Positions 22,126 to 30,340 of a DNA stretch of 64,000 bases are shown in pieces; within the stretch, counting starts at the first letter, position 1, and every line of letters begins with the position of its first letter. Location of the stretch: assembly GCF_003752465.1 (NCBI RefSeq), contig NZ_RKHJ01000001.1, forward strand, positions 2,728,001 through 2,792,000, written 5' to 3'. The DNA comes from Agrococcus jenensis (GTDB taxonomy: Bacteria > Actinomycetota > Actinomycetes > Actinomycetales > Microbacteriaceae). The translations under genes and the position numbers were made by a program. Below the pieces are notes generated by a model that was not told the DNA's origin, did no database searches, and saw nothing but the letters and a program-made list of their open reading frames with translations.

Positions 22126-22848
22126 CTAGACGGGCCAGTGCGTCGGCAGCGGCGCCGCGGCGGGGTTGGCGCGCGCGACGATCTCGTCGAGCACGCGCCG
22201 CACCTGGTTCTCGCCCACCCACAGGTGCTTGCCGCCCTCGACGGCGACGATCTCGGCCTCCGGCACGACCGAGAAGCGCTCGCGCGCCTCGGCCGGCTGC
22301 AGGTAGTCGTCGAGCTCCGGCACGATCGCCGTCATCCGCTTGCCGGATCCGGCCCAGGCGCGCAGCTCCTGCTCGCTCGTGCGGTGCAGCGGCGGCGACA
22401 GCAGCAGCGCGCCGACGGCGCTCGACTCGCGGCCGTGCTTGAGCGCGACCTCGGTGCCGAACGACCAGCCGAGCAGCCACGGCGACGGCAGCGCGCGCTC
22501 GGCCACGAGCCCGAGGGCGGCGGCGAGGTCGTAGCGCTCGTCGTCACCGCCGTCGAACTCCCCCTCGCTGCGGCCGCGCGGGCTCTCGACGCCGCGGAAG
22601 TTGAAGCGCAGCACCGCGAGGTCGGCGAGCGCGGGGAGCCGGAGCGCGGCCTTCCGCAGCACGTGCGAGTCCATGAAGCCGTGGTGGGTCGGCAGCGGGT
22701 GCAGGCAGACGAGGGTCGCGACCGGATCGCGCTCGAGCGGCAGCGCCAGCTCGCCGACGAGCGTGAGGCCGTCGAGCGTGTGCAGCTCGATCTCCTCGCG
22801 CCGTGCGGGCAGCTCGGCGCCGGAGCGGATCTCGATGGTCTCCGTCAC
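22126..22848 (-). CDS. Alpha/beta hydrolase
   Basis: A 240-residue alpha/beta hydrolase without signal peptide. The oxyanion strand is TLVCLHPLPTHHG, the nucleophile serine is in GWSFGTEVAL (about residue 128), an aspartate follows in ELDDYLQP, and the histidine is in GGKHLWVG (about 208). The FNFRGVESPRGRSEG segment is typical of the COG2945-like small hydrolase/dienelactone-hydrolase-like group. The GTG start is preceded by AGGAGATGAC. The substrate is unknown. A 45-base gap separates it from the zinc-ribbon gene upstream, so it probably belongs to the same transcript. Confidence 0.87.
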   Translation of the reverse strand: MTETIEIRSGAELPARREEIELHTLDGLTLVGELALPLERDPVATLVCLHPLPTHHGFMDSHVLRKAALRLPALADLAVLRFNFRGVESPRGRSEGEFDGGDDERYDLAAALGLVAERALPSPWLLGWSFGTEVALKHGRESSAVGALLLSPPLHRTSEQELRAWAGSGKRMTAIVPELDDYLQPAEARERFSVVPEAEIVAVEGGKHLWVGENQVRRVLDEIVARANPAAAPLPTHWPV

Positions 22849-22893
22849 GTCATCTCCTGTCTCGCCCTCCCGGGCATCCGAACGCGGGTGCGG

Positions 22894-23181
22894 TCAGCGC
22901 GCGCGCCAGCACCCGGTGTGCCAGTGGCGCCGATCCTCGAGCGCGCGCTCGTCGCCGAAGATCGAGTCGGCGCGCCACACCACGACGTGCGCGACGCCCG
23001 CCGGCACCGTGCCGCCGCAGCCGGGGCACGCGTACTCCTTCGCCGCGTTGCGCGGCGAGATCGGCTGCACGTGCCACTCCGCTCCCGCACGATGCTCGGT
23101 GCGGGCCGCGCCATGCATCAGGCGGTCGACGTCGAGCGGCACGTGGGGCTGCGCGCGACGCTTGGGCCGCCGCGCGGCCAC
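22894..23181 (-). CDS. Small zinc-ribbon protein conserved in actinobacteria
   Basis: A 95-residue basic protein with one CxxC pair (YACPGCGGTVPAGVAHVVVW) and a second metal pair in HWHTGC. Close relatives in many actinobacteria are annotated only as 'ATP/GTP-binding protein', although no P-loop is present here; a zinc or treble-clef fold is more likely. The GTG start comes one base after the stop of the lytic transglycosylase gene, so it is translated from that message. The function is unknown. Confidence 0.8.
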   Translation of the reverse strand: MAARRPKRRAQPHVPLDVDRLMHGAARTEHRAGAEWHVQPISPRNAAKEYACPGCGGTVPAGVAHVVVWRADSIFGDERALEDRRHWHTGCWRAR

Positions 23182-23182
23182 C

Positions 23183-23851
23183 TCAGTACCAGCCGACAGA
23201 CTCTGAGTGGCCCCAGGCGCCGCAGGGCGTGCCGTAGCGGCCGGCGATGTAGCCGAGGCCCCAGCTGATCTGGGTGATGGGGTTGGTCTGCCAGTCGGCG
23301 CCCGCGGTCGCCATCTTCGAACCGGGCAGGGCCTGCGGGATGCCGTAGGCGCCGCTCGAGCGGTTCTGCGCGTAGACGTTCCAGTTCGACTCGCGCTGCC
23401 ACAGGTTGTAGAGGCACGAGTACTGGTCCTCGCCCCATCCGCGCGCCAGCACCATCTGTCGGGCCGCGGCCTGGGCGCTGCCGGGGTTCGGCGCCGCGAC
23501 GGCGGGGATCGCGATCGACGCCGCGCGCGGGGCGCTCGCGGCAGCGGGTGCGGCGGCGGCTGCCGGTGCGGCGGCGGGTGCCGGCTCGGGCGTCGGCGTC
23601 GGCGTCGGGGTCGGCGTGTGCACCACGATCTCGTCGCGGACGAGGGAGGCCTGCGAGCCGGTGATCGCGTCGACGGCCTGGCCGGCGCGGGGCTGGCTCG
23701 GCAGCGACGCGGGCTCGGCCATCACCTCGGAGCCAGGGCTCGCGGCGACGGAGACGAGCACGAAGCCCGCCGCGGCCACGAGCGACACCCCGGAGAGCAC
23801 GCCGCGCGTGCGCGTCGAGCGCGCGGAAGCGGAGTGGGACCTGGTGAACAC
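23183..23851 (-). CDS. Secreted lytic transglycosylase-type protein
   Basis: A 222-residue exported protein: a basic N-terminus and hydrophobic helix (VLSGVSLVAAAGFVLVSVA, residues ~18-36), a Thr-Pro run (TPTPTPTPTPEP), an Ala/Pro-rich spacer, and a C-terminal goose-lysozyme/SLT-like domain. That domain has SCLYNLWQRESNWN (catalytic glutamate in the RES motif), SSGAYGIPQALPGSKM and ISWGLGYIAGRYGTPCGAW. It probably cuts peptidoglycan during growth. I take the GTG at 23851 because TAACGT lies eight bases upstream; a GTG six codons earlier (23869) would sit inside the operator-like palindrome. Confidence 0.88.
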   Translation of the reverse strand: MFTRSHSASARSTRTRGVLSGVSLVAAAGFVLVSVAASPGSEVMAEPASLPSQPRAGQAVDAITGSQASLVRDEIVVHTPTPTPTPTPEPAPAAAPAAAAAPAAASAPRAASIAIPAVAAPNPGSAQAAARQMVLARGWGEDQYSCLYNLWQRESNWNVYAQNRSSGAYGIPQALPGSKMATAGADWQTNPITQISWGLGYIAGRYGTPCGAWGHSESVGWY

Positions 23852-23861
23852 GAGAATCGAC

Positions 23862-23880
23862 GTTATCACGGAATGGTAAC
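23862..23880 (-). promoter_or_regulatory. Palindromic operator over the lytic transglycosylase promoter
   Basis: GTTACCA and TGATAAC, inverted around five bases, overlap the start of the TAACGT -10 box (23860-23865). Hydrolase genes of actinobacteria are often under the response regulator MtrA, whose sites contain GTnACC-like words, so this is a candidate MtrA-like site (inference). Confidence 0.5.
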
Positions 23881-23921
23881 GACGCCCAGGGTCGAGCCCT
23901 GGCGGCGGAGGCCCGCAGCGG

Positions 23922-24470
23922 TCAGCGGACCGCCAGCATGAGGCTCACGACGGTGTCGAACAGCTGGTCGACCTCGTCCTCGTCGTAGCCGCCGAACTGG
24001 GCGTCGAACTGCGCCGTGCGCACCTCGCGCACCGTCATGTCCGGCCCGTCCTCGAGGTAGTCGGCGATCTTCGCGGCGAAGCGGTCGACCTCCAGCACCC
24101 GGTAGCCGCGCGAGATGCGGCTGACGCGGCGGAAGCGCTCGCCGTCGGGGCGCTTGAGCGTCTCGAGCGCCTGCTGCGCCCGGTCCCGCACCTTCGCGTA
24201 CCAGGCGTCCTCGCCGTGCTCGACGACGCCGCGCTCGTGCTCGCGGCGCGCGAAGGCCTCCTCGAGCCGCTCGAGCGCCGCGTCGACGTGGGCCGGCGAG
24301 TAGCCGCCCTTCTGCATCGTGAAGCTCATGCGGCGGATGGTGGAGCTGTCGATCGCGGTCGCCGCGCGCGCGTCCGTGGCGTACGCGCGCCGAGCATCCT
24401 CGAGGAAGTCCTCGACCTGCTCGATGTCGTAGCCGGGCTGCGAGCGCTTTGCCCTCGGGAACGTGCTCAT
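23922..24470 (-). CDS. DivIVA-domain protein
   Basis: A 182-residue protein with repeated DivIVA N-terminal-type motifs: FPRAKRSQPGYDIEQVEDFL at the start, SFTMQKGGYSPAHVDAALER near 50, and FRRVSRISRGYRVLEVDRFA around 118. A coiled region and a last EVDQLFD motif follow. Short proteins with these repeats are common in actinobacteria beside cdsA/frr and may bind membranes or septal proteins, but they are not the polar-growth DivIVA (Wag31) itself. The start at 24470 has GGAG just upstream; two ATGs four codons earlier (24479, 24482) are alternatives. Confidence 0.85.
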   Translation of the reverse strand: MSTFPRAKRSQPGYDIEQVEDFLEDARRAYATDARAATAIDSSTIRRMSFTMQKGGYSPAHVDAALERLEEAFARREHERGVVEHGEDAWYAKVRDRAQQALETLKRPDGERFRRVSRISRGYRVLEVDRFAAKIADYLEDGPDMTVREVRTAQFDAQFGGYDEDEVDQLFDTVVSLMLAVR

Positions 24471-24498
24471 CGTCTCCATCATGCCAGCGGCAGCCTGG

Positions 24499-25428
24499 TC
24501 AGGCGTGCACCACCTGGAACAGGGCCATCATCACGACGGCGCTCGGGAGGATCGAGTCGAGCCGGTCGAGGAAGCCGCCGTGGCCGGGCAGGAACGAGCC
24601 GATGTCCTTGATGCCGAGGTCGCGCTTGATGATCGACTCGGCGAGGTCGCCGACCGTGGCGGCCGCGACGAGCAGCGCCGCGAGGACGAACCCGAACCAC
24701 CACTCCTGCTGCAGCATCCACACCGAGAGCGCGATGCCGGTGATGGTCGCGAACAGGGCGCCGCCGGCGAGCCCCTCCCAGGTCTTGCCCGGGCTGATGC
24801 GGGGCGCGAGCTTGTGGCGGCCGAGCAGCACGCCGGCGGCGAGCGCGCCGGTGTCGATCACGGTCGTCATGATGATCATCGCGAGCGTCCACCACTGGCC
24901 GCCGTCCTGCGCGGTGAGCAGCACCGCGAAGCCGCCGAGCACCGCCACGTAGGCGATGCAGAGCGCTCCCCCGGCGATGTCGGCCGCGACGGCACGGACG
25001 CCGGTGCGGGTCCTGCGGTCGGCGAGCTCGAGCACCCGCGCGAGGGCGACCGCGGCGATCGCGCCGAGCGTCGACCACCACATGCCCGCGGCCCCGAGCA
25101 CCCACGTGATCGGCAGGATCGCGCTGCCGAGCAGCACGAGCGGGATGCGCGGCACGTCGCGGCCGCCGAACCGCATCGCGCTCGCGAGCTCGTAGAGCGC
25201 GAAGCCGACGAGCACGGTCGCGAAGACCATGAACAGCGTCTTCACCCACAGCAGGCTCGCCAGCAGCACCACGCCCAGCACGACCGCCATGCCGGTCGCT
25301 GCCGCGAGGTCGCGGCCCGTGCGCTTGTTCACGCGCGCGCGGGTCGCCTCGATCTGGTCCCGCGCGGCGTGGATCTGCGCCTGGATCTGCGCCTCGATCT
25401 CGGCGGGGCTCCGATGCTCTCGTCGCAC
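24499..25428 (-). CDS. cdsA: Phosphatidate cytidylyltransferase CdsA
   Basis: CdsA (309 residues) makes CDP-diacylglycerol from phosphatidate and CTP at the membrane. A charged N-terminal extension with a helical repeat (EIEAQIQAQIHAARDQIEAT, residues ~10-29) precedes about eight membrane helices. The family signature is complete: PGKTWEG and then KRDLGIKDIGSFLPGHGGFL with LDRLDS near the C-terminus. The GTG start has GGGAGG six bases away. It is 22 bases downstream of frr in the pyrH-frr-cdsA unit, the usual bacterial arrangement. Confidence 0.95.
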   Translation of the reverse strand: MRREHRSPAEIEAQIQAQIHAARDQIEATRARVNKRTGRDLAAATGMAVVLGVVLLASLLWVKTLFMVFATVLVGFALYELASAMRFGGRDVPRIPLVLLGSAILPITWVLGAAGMWWSTLGAIAAVALARVLELADRRTRTGVRAVAADIAGGALCIAYVAVLGGFAVLLTAQDGGQWWTLAMIIMTTVIDTGALAAGVLLGRHKLAPRISPGKTWEGLAGGALFATITGIALSVWMLQQEWWFGFVLAALLVAAATVGDLAESIIKRDLGIKDIGSFLPGHGGFLDRLDSILPSAVVMMALFQVVHA

Positions 25429-25450
25429 GCGTCGCCTCCCGACTCCTCGA

Positions 25451-26002
25451 TCAGACCTCGAGGAGCTCGGACTCCTTCTTCTTCAGTGCGTCGTCGATGC
25501 CGTCGACGGCCTGCTTCGTCGCGGCCTCGAGCTCCTTGCCGGCGCGCGCGACCTCGTCGTCGCCGACCTCGGTCAGCTTGTCGAGGTCGCTGAGCGCCTG
25601 GCGACGGATGTTGCGGACGGCGACGCGGGCCTGCTCGGCCTTGTCCTTGACGATCTTGACGTAGTCGCGGCGGCGCTCCTCGGTGAGCTCCGGCATGACG
25701 ACGCGGATGATCGCGCCGTCGTTCGACGGGCTGACGCCGAGGTGGGGCGCGGCGACGATCGCGCGCTCGATGTCCTTGAGCGCGCTCTTGTCGAACGGCG
25801 TGATGACGAGCGTGCGCGCGTCGGGCTGCTGGAAGCCCGCGAGCTGCACGAGCGGCGTCGGCGAGCCGTAGTACTCGACGAGCAGCTTCTGGAACAGCGC
25901 CGGGTTGGCCCTGCCCGCGCTGACCGTCTGGAAGTCGGCCTTCGCGACCTCGATCGACTGGGCCATCTTCTCCTTGGCCGAAGCCAGAACGTCGCTGATC
26001 AC
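25451..26002 (-). CDS. frr: Ribosome recycling factor
   Basis: Frr (183 residues, normal length) splits post-termination ribosomes with EF-G. It has FQTVSAGRANPALFQKLLVE (triple-helix domain entry), the beta domain with LVITPFDKSALKDIERAI and GVSPSNDGAIIRV, and the returning helices (ELTEERRRDYVKIVKDKAE, IRRQALSDLDKL). The start is a GTG preceded by GGAAGGAACC. A 44-base gap separates it from pyrH. Confidence 0.97.
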   Translation of the reverse strand: MISDVLASAKEKMAQSIEVAKADFQTVSAGRANPALFQKLLVEYYGSPTPLVQLAGFQQPDARTLVITPFDKSALKDIERAIVAAPHLGVSPSNDGAIIRVVMPELTEERRRDYVKIVKDKAEQARVAVRNIRRQALSDLDKLTEVGDDEVARAGKELEAATKQAVDGIDDALKKKESELLEV

Positions 26003-26046
26003 GTGGTTCCTTCCGTCGCTGCTGAGTGTATTGCGTGGGGCGGGCG

Positions 26047-26760
26047 TCAGGCGCGCACGAGCGTGCCGACGGGCTCGCCGAGGAGCGCGCGCTCGAGGGC
26101 GCGGTCGCCGTCCATGCCGAACACGCGCATGGGCATCCTGTTGTCCATGCAGAGGCTGAAGGCCGTCGAGTCGACGACCTTGAGGCCGCGGACGAGCGCG
26201 TCCTGGTAGGTGATCTCGTCGAAGCGCGTCGCCGTCGGGTCGTGCTTGGGGTCGGCCGAGTAGACGCCGTCGACGCCGTTCTTCGCGACCAGCACCTGGT
26301 CGGCGGTGATCTCGAGCGCGCGCTGCGCGGCGACGGTGTCGGTCGAGAAGTAGGGCAGGCCCGCGCCGGCGCCAAAGATGACGATGCGGCCCTTCTCGAG
26401 GTGGCGCTCGGCGCGGCGCGGGATGTACGGCTCGGCGACCTGCGTCATCTGGATGGCCGACTGCACGCGCGTCTCGGCGCCAGCCTGCTCGAGGAAGTCC
26501 TGCAGGGCGAGGGCGTTCATCACGGTGCCGAGCATGCCCATGTAGTCGGCGCGACCGCGCTCCATGCCGCGCTGGCTCAGCTCCGCGCCGCGGAAGAAGT
26601 TGCCGCCGCCGACGACGATCGCGATCTCGACGGTCTCCGCCGCATCCGCGATCTGCCGGGCGAAGGAGGCGACCGCGTCGGGGTTCACGCCGAGGCTGCC
26701 GGCGCCGAACGACTCGCCCGAGAGCTTCAGGAGGACTCGGCGTCGCGGCTGTGCTGTCAT
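26047..26760 (-). CDS. pyrH: Uridylate kinase
   Basis: UMP kinase (237 residues) of the amino-acid kinase fold, phosphorylating UMP with ATP for pyrimidine synthesis. Markers are [12 protein letters not shown] at the N-terminus, [20 protein letters not shown], the [17 protein letters not shown] stretch, and the ATP-site [17 protein letters not shown]. The ATG has a good AGGAGG eight bases upstream and its own promoter box. It heads the frr-cdsA unit. Confidence 0.97.
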   Translation of the reverse strand: MTAQPRRRVLLKLSGESFGAGSLGVNPDAVASFARQIADAAETVEIAIVVGGGNFFRGAELSQRGMERGRADYMGMLGTVMNALALQDFLEQAGAETRVQSAIQMTQVAEPYIPRRAERHLEKGRIVIFGAGAGLPYFSTDTVAAQRALEITADQVLVAKNGVDGVYSADPKHDPTATRFDEITYQDALVRGLKVVDSTAFSLCMDNRMPMRVFGMDGDRALERALLGEPVGTLVRA

Positions 26761-26813
26761 CGGGCGTCCTCCTGGGGGTCACGACCCGAGCGGGCCGTGC
26801 AGAAGCCTACCGT

Positions 26814-26819
26814 GCGCCG
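26814..26819 (-). promoter_or_regulatory. -10 box of the pyrH-frr-cdsA unit
   Basis: TAGGCT lies about 50 bases upstream of the pyrH ATG and just after the tsf terminator, consistent with separate transcription of pyrH. Confidence 0.45.
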
Positions 26820-26880
26820 GTGGCGGGACTCGTCCCCCGCGGGCCGCTCCGCGCCTGCGGGACCGTCCGCGGACGCGAAG

Positions 26881-26904
26881 AGGGCCGGGGTCTCCCCCGG
26901 CCCT
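26881..26904 (-). terminator. Terminator downstream of tsf
   Basis: AGGGCCGGGG and CCCCGGCCCT form a perfect 10-bp stem with a 4-base loop, 17 bases after the tsf stop. Only a short, weak T-rich tail follows on the transcribed strand. Confidence 0.75.
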
Positions 26905-26920
26905 CATCGTGCGTTCGTGC

Positions 26921-27748
26921 CTACGCGCCGACCTTGAAGCGCGCGAAGCCGGTGACCGTGAGGCCGGCGGCCTCGAGCACCTTGGCGACGCTCTGCTTGT
27001 TGTCGCGTGCGTAGTCCTGGTCGAGCAGGACGATCTGCTTGAAGAAGCCGCTGATGCGACCCTCGATGATCTTCGGCATGGCGCCCTCGGGCTTGCCCTC
27101 GCCGCGTGCGATCTCGGTGACGAGCTCGCGCTCCTTCTCGACCGCATCCGCCGGCACCTCGTCGCGGGTGACGTAGGTGGGGTCGAACATGGCGATGTGC
27201 TGCGCCACGGCGCGAGCCGTGTCCGCGTCGTCGCCCGAGTAGGCCACCACGACGCCGACCTGCGGGGGCAGGTCCTTCGACGTGCGGTGCAGGTAGACGG
27301 CCTGCTGCTCGCCCTCGATGCGAGCGACCTTCGTCAGCTCGATCTTCTCGCCGAGCGTCGCGGCCTGCTGCTCGATGACGGTCTGCACCGTGCCGGACTC
27401 GGCCGGGGCGGCGAGCGCCGAAGCCAGGTCGGTGGCGCCGGCGGCCGCGACAGCGGCGACCACGCGGTCGGCGAGCGCGATGAACTTCTCGTTCTTCGCG
27501 ACGAAGTCGGTCTCGCAGCCGATCGCGATCATCGTCGTCGCACCGTCGACGGCGGCGACGGCCACGAGGCCTTCGCTCGTCGAGCGGTCGGCGCGCTTCG
27601 CGTTGCCCTTCGCGCCCTTGAGGCGGAGGATCTCGGTGGCCTTCTCGACGTCGCCGCCGGCCTCCTCGAGGGCTGCCTTCGTGTCGCTCATGCCGGTGCC
27701 GAGCTGCTCGCGCAGCATCTTGAGGTCGGCGATGCTGATGGATGCCAT
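26921..27748 (-). CDS. tsf: Elongation factor Ts
   Basis: EF-Ts (275 residues) exchanges GDP for GTP on EF-Tu. The N-terminal UBA-like domain (ISIADLKMLREQLGTGMSDT) is followed by the TDFVAKNEKF signature, with the catalytic Asp-Phe pair, around residues 79-90. Two core domains follow, with HIAMFDPTYVTRDEVP and the C-terminal LLDQDYARDNKQSV. It starts 10 bases after rpsB ends and is followed by a clear terminator, giving a classical rpsB-tsf operon. Confidence 0.98.
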   Translation of the reverse strand: MASISIADLKMLREQLGTGMSDTKAALEEAGGDVEKATEILRLKGAKGNAKRADRSTSEGLVAVAAVDGATTMIAIGCETDFVAKNEKFIALADRVVAAVAAAGATDLASALAAPAESGTVQTVIEQQAATLGEKIELTKVARIEGEQQAVYLHRTSKDLPPQVGVVVAYSGDDADTARAVAQHIAMFDPTYVTRDEVPADAVEKERELVTEIARGEGKPEGAMPKIIEGRISGFFKQIVLLDQDYARDNKQSVAKVLEAAGLTVTGFARFKVGA

Positions 27749-27758
27749 CCGCTGCTCC

Positions 27759-28679
27759 TTACTTGGACTCGGGCGTCGTGTCGCCCTCGGTGGTCTCGGC
27801 GGGCTGCTCCTCGGCGACGGGCGCGTCGGCGGCCGGCTCCTCGGTGGCGGGCTCGTCGGCGACCGGTGCCTCGGCGGCCGGCTCCTCGGCCTGCGTCTCC
27901 TCGACGACCGGCGCGGCGGCCTCGGCCTCGTGCTGCTCGAGGAGCTCGCGCTCCCACTCAGCCATCGGCTCGGCAGCGGCGTCGCCACCACCGTGGCGCT
28001 GCATGAGGCCCTCAGCGGCAGCGTCGGCGACGATCTTCGTCAGCAGCGCGACGGAGCGGATCGCGTCGTCGTTGCCCGGGATCGGGTAGGCGACGTCGTC
28101 CGGGTCGCAGTTCGTGTCGAGGATGGCGATGATGGGGATGCCCAGCTTCTTCGCCTCGTCGACCGCGAGGTGCTCCTTGTTCGTGTCGACGATCCAGATC
28201 GCCGACGGCGTGCGCTGGAGGTTGCGGATGCCGCCGAGCGACTTCTGCAGCTTCAGGAGCTCGCGCTTCTTGAGCAGCAGCTCCTTCTTCGTGTAGCCCT
28301 GCGTGGTGTCCTCGAAGTCGAGCTCCTCGAGCTCCTTCATGCGGCTCAGGCGCTTCGAGACCGTGTTGAAGTTGGTGAGGAGGCCACCGAGCCAGCGCTG
28401 GTTGACGTAGGGCTGGCCCACGCGCGTCGCCTGCTCGGCGATCGACTCCTGCGCCTGCTTCTTCGTGCCCACGAAGAGCACCGAGCCGCCGTGCGAGACG
28501 GTCTCCTTGACGAAGTCGTACGCCTTGTCGATGTAGGCGAGCGACTGCTGCAGGTCGATGATGTAGATGCCCGAGCGCTCCGTGAAGATGAAGCGCTTCA
28601 TCTTGGGGTTCCAACGACGGGTCTGGTGCCCGAAGTGGACGCCGCTGTCGAGCAGCTGGCGAGTCGTGACGACGGCCAT
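27759..28679 (-). CDS. rpsB: 30S ribosomal protein S2 with acidic C-terminal tail
   Basis: S2 (306 residues). The body is standard: [60 protein letters not shown], and [20 protein letters not shown]. After about residue 250 comes a tail of roughly 55 residues made almost only of Ala, Glu, Pro, Val, Asp and Thr, absent from E. coli S2. A very strong ribosome-binding site (AAGAAGGAGG) lies seven bases before the ATG. The leader is about 155 bases long if the promoter box at 28843 is right, long enough for autoregulation. Confidence 0.98.
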   Translation of the reverse strand: MAVVTTRQLLDSGVHFGHQTRRWNPKMKRFIFTERSGIYIIDLQQSLAYIDKAYDFVKETVSHGGSVLFVGTKKQAQESIAEQATRVGQPYVNQRWLGGLLTNFNTVSKRLSRMKELEELDFEDTTQGYTKKELLLKKRELLKLQKSLGGIRNLQRTPSAIWIVDTNKEHLAVDEAKKLGIPIIAILDTNCDPDDVAYPIPGNDDAIRSVALLTKIVADAAAEGLMQRHGGGDAAAEPMAEWERELLEQHEAEAAAPVVEETQAEEPAAEAPVADEPATEEPAADAPVAEEQPAETTEGDTTPESK

Positions 28680-28842
28680 GGCCGCCTCCTTCTTCTGTTC
28701 TGGTTGCCGGCGCGACCGGGTGGTCGAGCCCCTGGCGCCCTGACGCACCACCACCAGGCGCGCGAGCGAGCTCGAGCAGCTGGACCGAAGGGGGTGTCGT
28801 CGCGACGGGCGCGCGAAGTCATCGCATGAGCGATGCCCTCCC

Positions 28843-28848
28843 ACGATA
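28843..28848 (-). promoter_or_regulatory. Candidate -10 box of rpsB-tsf
   Basis: TATCGT on the minus strand is the best -10 match in the 250-base gap between rpsB and the divergent M23 gene. The rest of that gap (28680-28932) shows no gene. Confidence 0.35.
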
Positions 28849-28932
28849 CACGCTCGGGGGCCCTGCTCGCGGACGCCCGCTCTCCACCGCTCGCCTCGCG
28901 CGGCGCACGCGCGCGGCGGCCGCCCGGGCACC

Positions 28933-29436
28933 ATGCGGGGCATGCGCATCCTCGCGGTCCTGCTGGCGGTCGCGGCCGGCACGTGGGCCTGGCCGGTCTC
29001 GTCCGCCGCGTCGCCGCTCGACGTCGTGCGCGCGTTCGACCTGCCTGCGTCACCCTACGGCGCGGGCCACCGGGGCATCGACCTCAGGGCGTCCGCGGGG
29101 TCGGCGGTGGTGGCGCCGGACAGCGGCGTGGTGCGCTTCGCGGGACCGGTCGCGGGCCGGCCGGTCGTCTCGATCGAGCACGACGGCGGGCTCGTGTCGA
29201 GCTTCGAGCCGGTCGAGCCGTCGGTCGTCGCGGGCGCGCGCGTCGAGCGCGGTGAGACCATCGGGCTGCTGCTCGCCGGCCACGGAGGCACATCCGGGCT
29301 GCACGCGCGGCTGCACCTCGGCGCGCGGCTGCGCGGCGCCTACGTCGATCCGCTGCCGCTCCTCGGCGTCGCCCGGCCGGTGCTGCTGCCGATGCGCGGC
29401 GCCGCGCCGGGCCCGGCGTCGGGTTCGGCGTCGGGC
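28933..29436 (+). CDS. Secreted M23-family peptidase, 3' end unresolved
   Basis: The product begins with a signal peptide ([17 protein letters not shown], cut near SSAAS) and a compact LytM/M23 endopeptidase domain with the zinc ligands in GHRGIDLRA (about residue 47) and the C-terminal [17 protein letters not shown]. The fold ends near [13 protein letters not shown] (about residue 153). No stop codon follows: the frame stays open to 30360, directly antisense to xerC in codon register. I end the call at the xerC boundary. Either a base change removed the natural stop or the protein has an odd long tail. The ATG four codons downstream (28942) is the other possible start. Confidence 0.72.
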
Positions 29437-30339
29437 TCAGGCTCGCGGATGCGCGCCGCGGTACGCCTCGGCGAGCCGCTCGAGCGAGACGTGCGTGTAG
29501 ATCTGGGTGGTGCCGAGGCTCGCGTGCCCGAGCAGCTCCTGCACCGCTCGCAGGTCGGCGCCGCCGTCGAGCAGGTGCGTGGCCGCCGTGTGGCGCAGCG
29601 TGTGCGGGCCGTGCGGGCCGGAGCCGGGGATCTCCTCGAGCAGCGCCGTGACGAGCTCGTGCACGCGCCGCTGGCCGAGCCGTCCGCCCCGGGCGCCGAG
29701 GAAGAGCGCCGGATGGGCGCGCTCGGCGTCGGCCAGCTGCGGGCGGCCGACGCGCATCCAGTCGAGCACCGCGTCGAGCGCTGGCCGCCCGAACGGCACG
29801 ACGCGCTCCTTCGAGCCCTTGCCCGTCACGCGCACGGTGAGCCGCTCGAGGTCGACGTCGTCGACGTCGAGCCCGACGAGCTCGCTCACCCGCAGCGCGC
29901 TCGCGTAGAGCAGCTCGACGACGGCGAGGTCACGGAGCGCCACGGGGTCACCCTCCCCCGCGGCGGCGGCGAGCGAGCCGAGCACGCCGTCCATCACCTG
30001 GCGCGAGAGCACGCGCGGCAGGTGGCGGTCGCGCTTCGGCGTGCGCAGGCGTCCTGCGACGTCGGCGCCGCCGTGCGCGGCGATCCAGCGGCTCAGCCCG
30101 CGGGCGGCCGCGCTGCGGCGCGCGATCGTCGACTTGCCCATGCCGGCCTCCGAGCTCGCGTAGAGCCAGTCGCGGAGCACGTCGATGTCGAGCGCGGTGG
30201 CGTCCTCGAGGCCTGCGCCGTCGCAGTGCTCCGTGAGGCTGCGGAGGTCGCCCCGGTAGCCGCGCACCGTGTTCGCCGAGTACCCGCGCTCGCGCTCGAG
30301 GTGGTCGAGGTAGCCGTCGACGGCCTCGGCGATCTGCAC
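29437..30339 (-). CDS. xerC: Tyrosine recombinase XerC
   Basis: XerC (300 residues) resolves chromosome dimers at dif with XerD. It has the N-terminal SAM-like core-binding domain (LDHLERERGYSANTVRGYRG) and a complete catalytic set: Arg in YASALRVSEL, Lys in TGKGSKERVVPF, HTLRHTAATHLL, GHASLGTTQIYTHVS with the final His and the tyrosine nucleophile. Its place next to dprA and rpsB is the standard actinobacterial one, so it is the housekeeping enzyme and not a mobile-element integrase. The GTG starts one base after the phosphoesterase stop. Confidence 0.96.
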   Translation of the reverse strand: MQIAEAVDGYLDHLERERGYSANTVRGYRGDLRSLTEHCDGAGLEDATALDIDVLRDWLYASSEAGMGKSTIARRSAAARGLSRWIAAHGGADVAGRLRTPKRDRHLPRVLSRQVMDGVLGSLAAAAGEGDPVALRDLAVVELLYASALRVSELVGLDVDDVDLERLTVRVTGKGSKERVVPFGRPALDAVLDWMRVGRPQLADAERAHPALFLGARGGRLGQRRVHELVTALLEEIPGSGPHGPHTLRHTAATHLLDGGADLRAVQELLGHASLGTTQIYTHVSLERLAEAYRGAHPRA

Positions 30340-30340
30340 G

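Noticed and set aside
22894..23181. ATP/GTP-binding protein
   Set aside because: This is a common database label for the family, but the sequence lacks a P-loop; CxxC and HxxC pairs point to zinc.
23183..23851. Resuscitation-promoting factor (Rpf)
   Set aside because: There is no DUF348/G5 region and the catalytic segment RESNWN with SSGAYGIPQ fits the SLT/goose-lysozyme group better than the Rpf domain.
29437..30339. Tyrosine recombinase as integrase of a mobile element
   Set aside because: Length, motifs and its place between the dprA and rpsB blocks identify housekeeping XerC; no attachment repeats or other mobile genes are seen.
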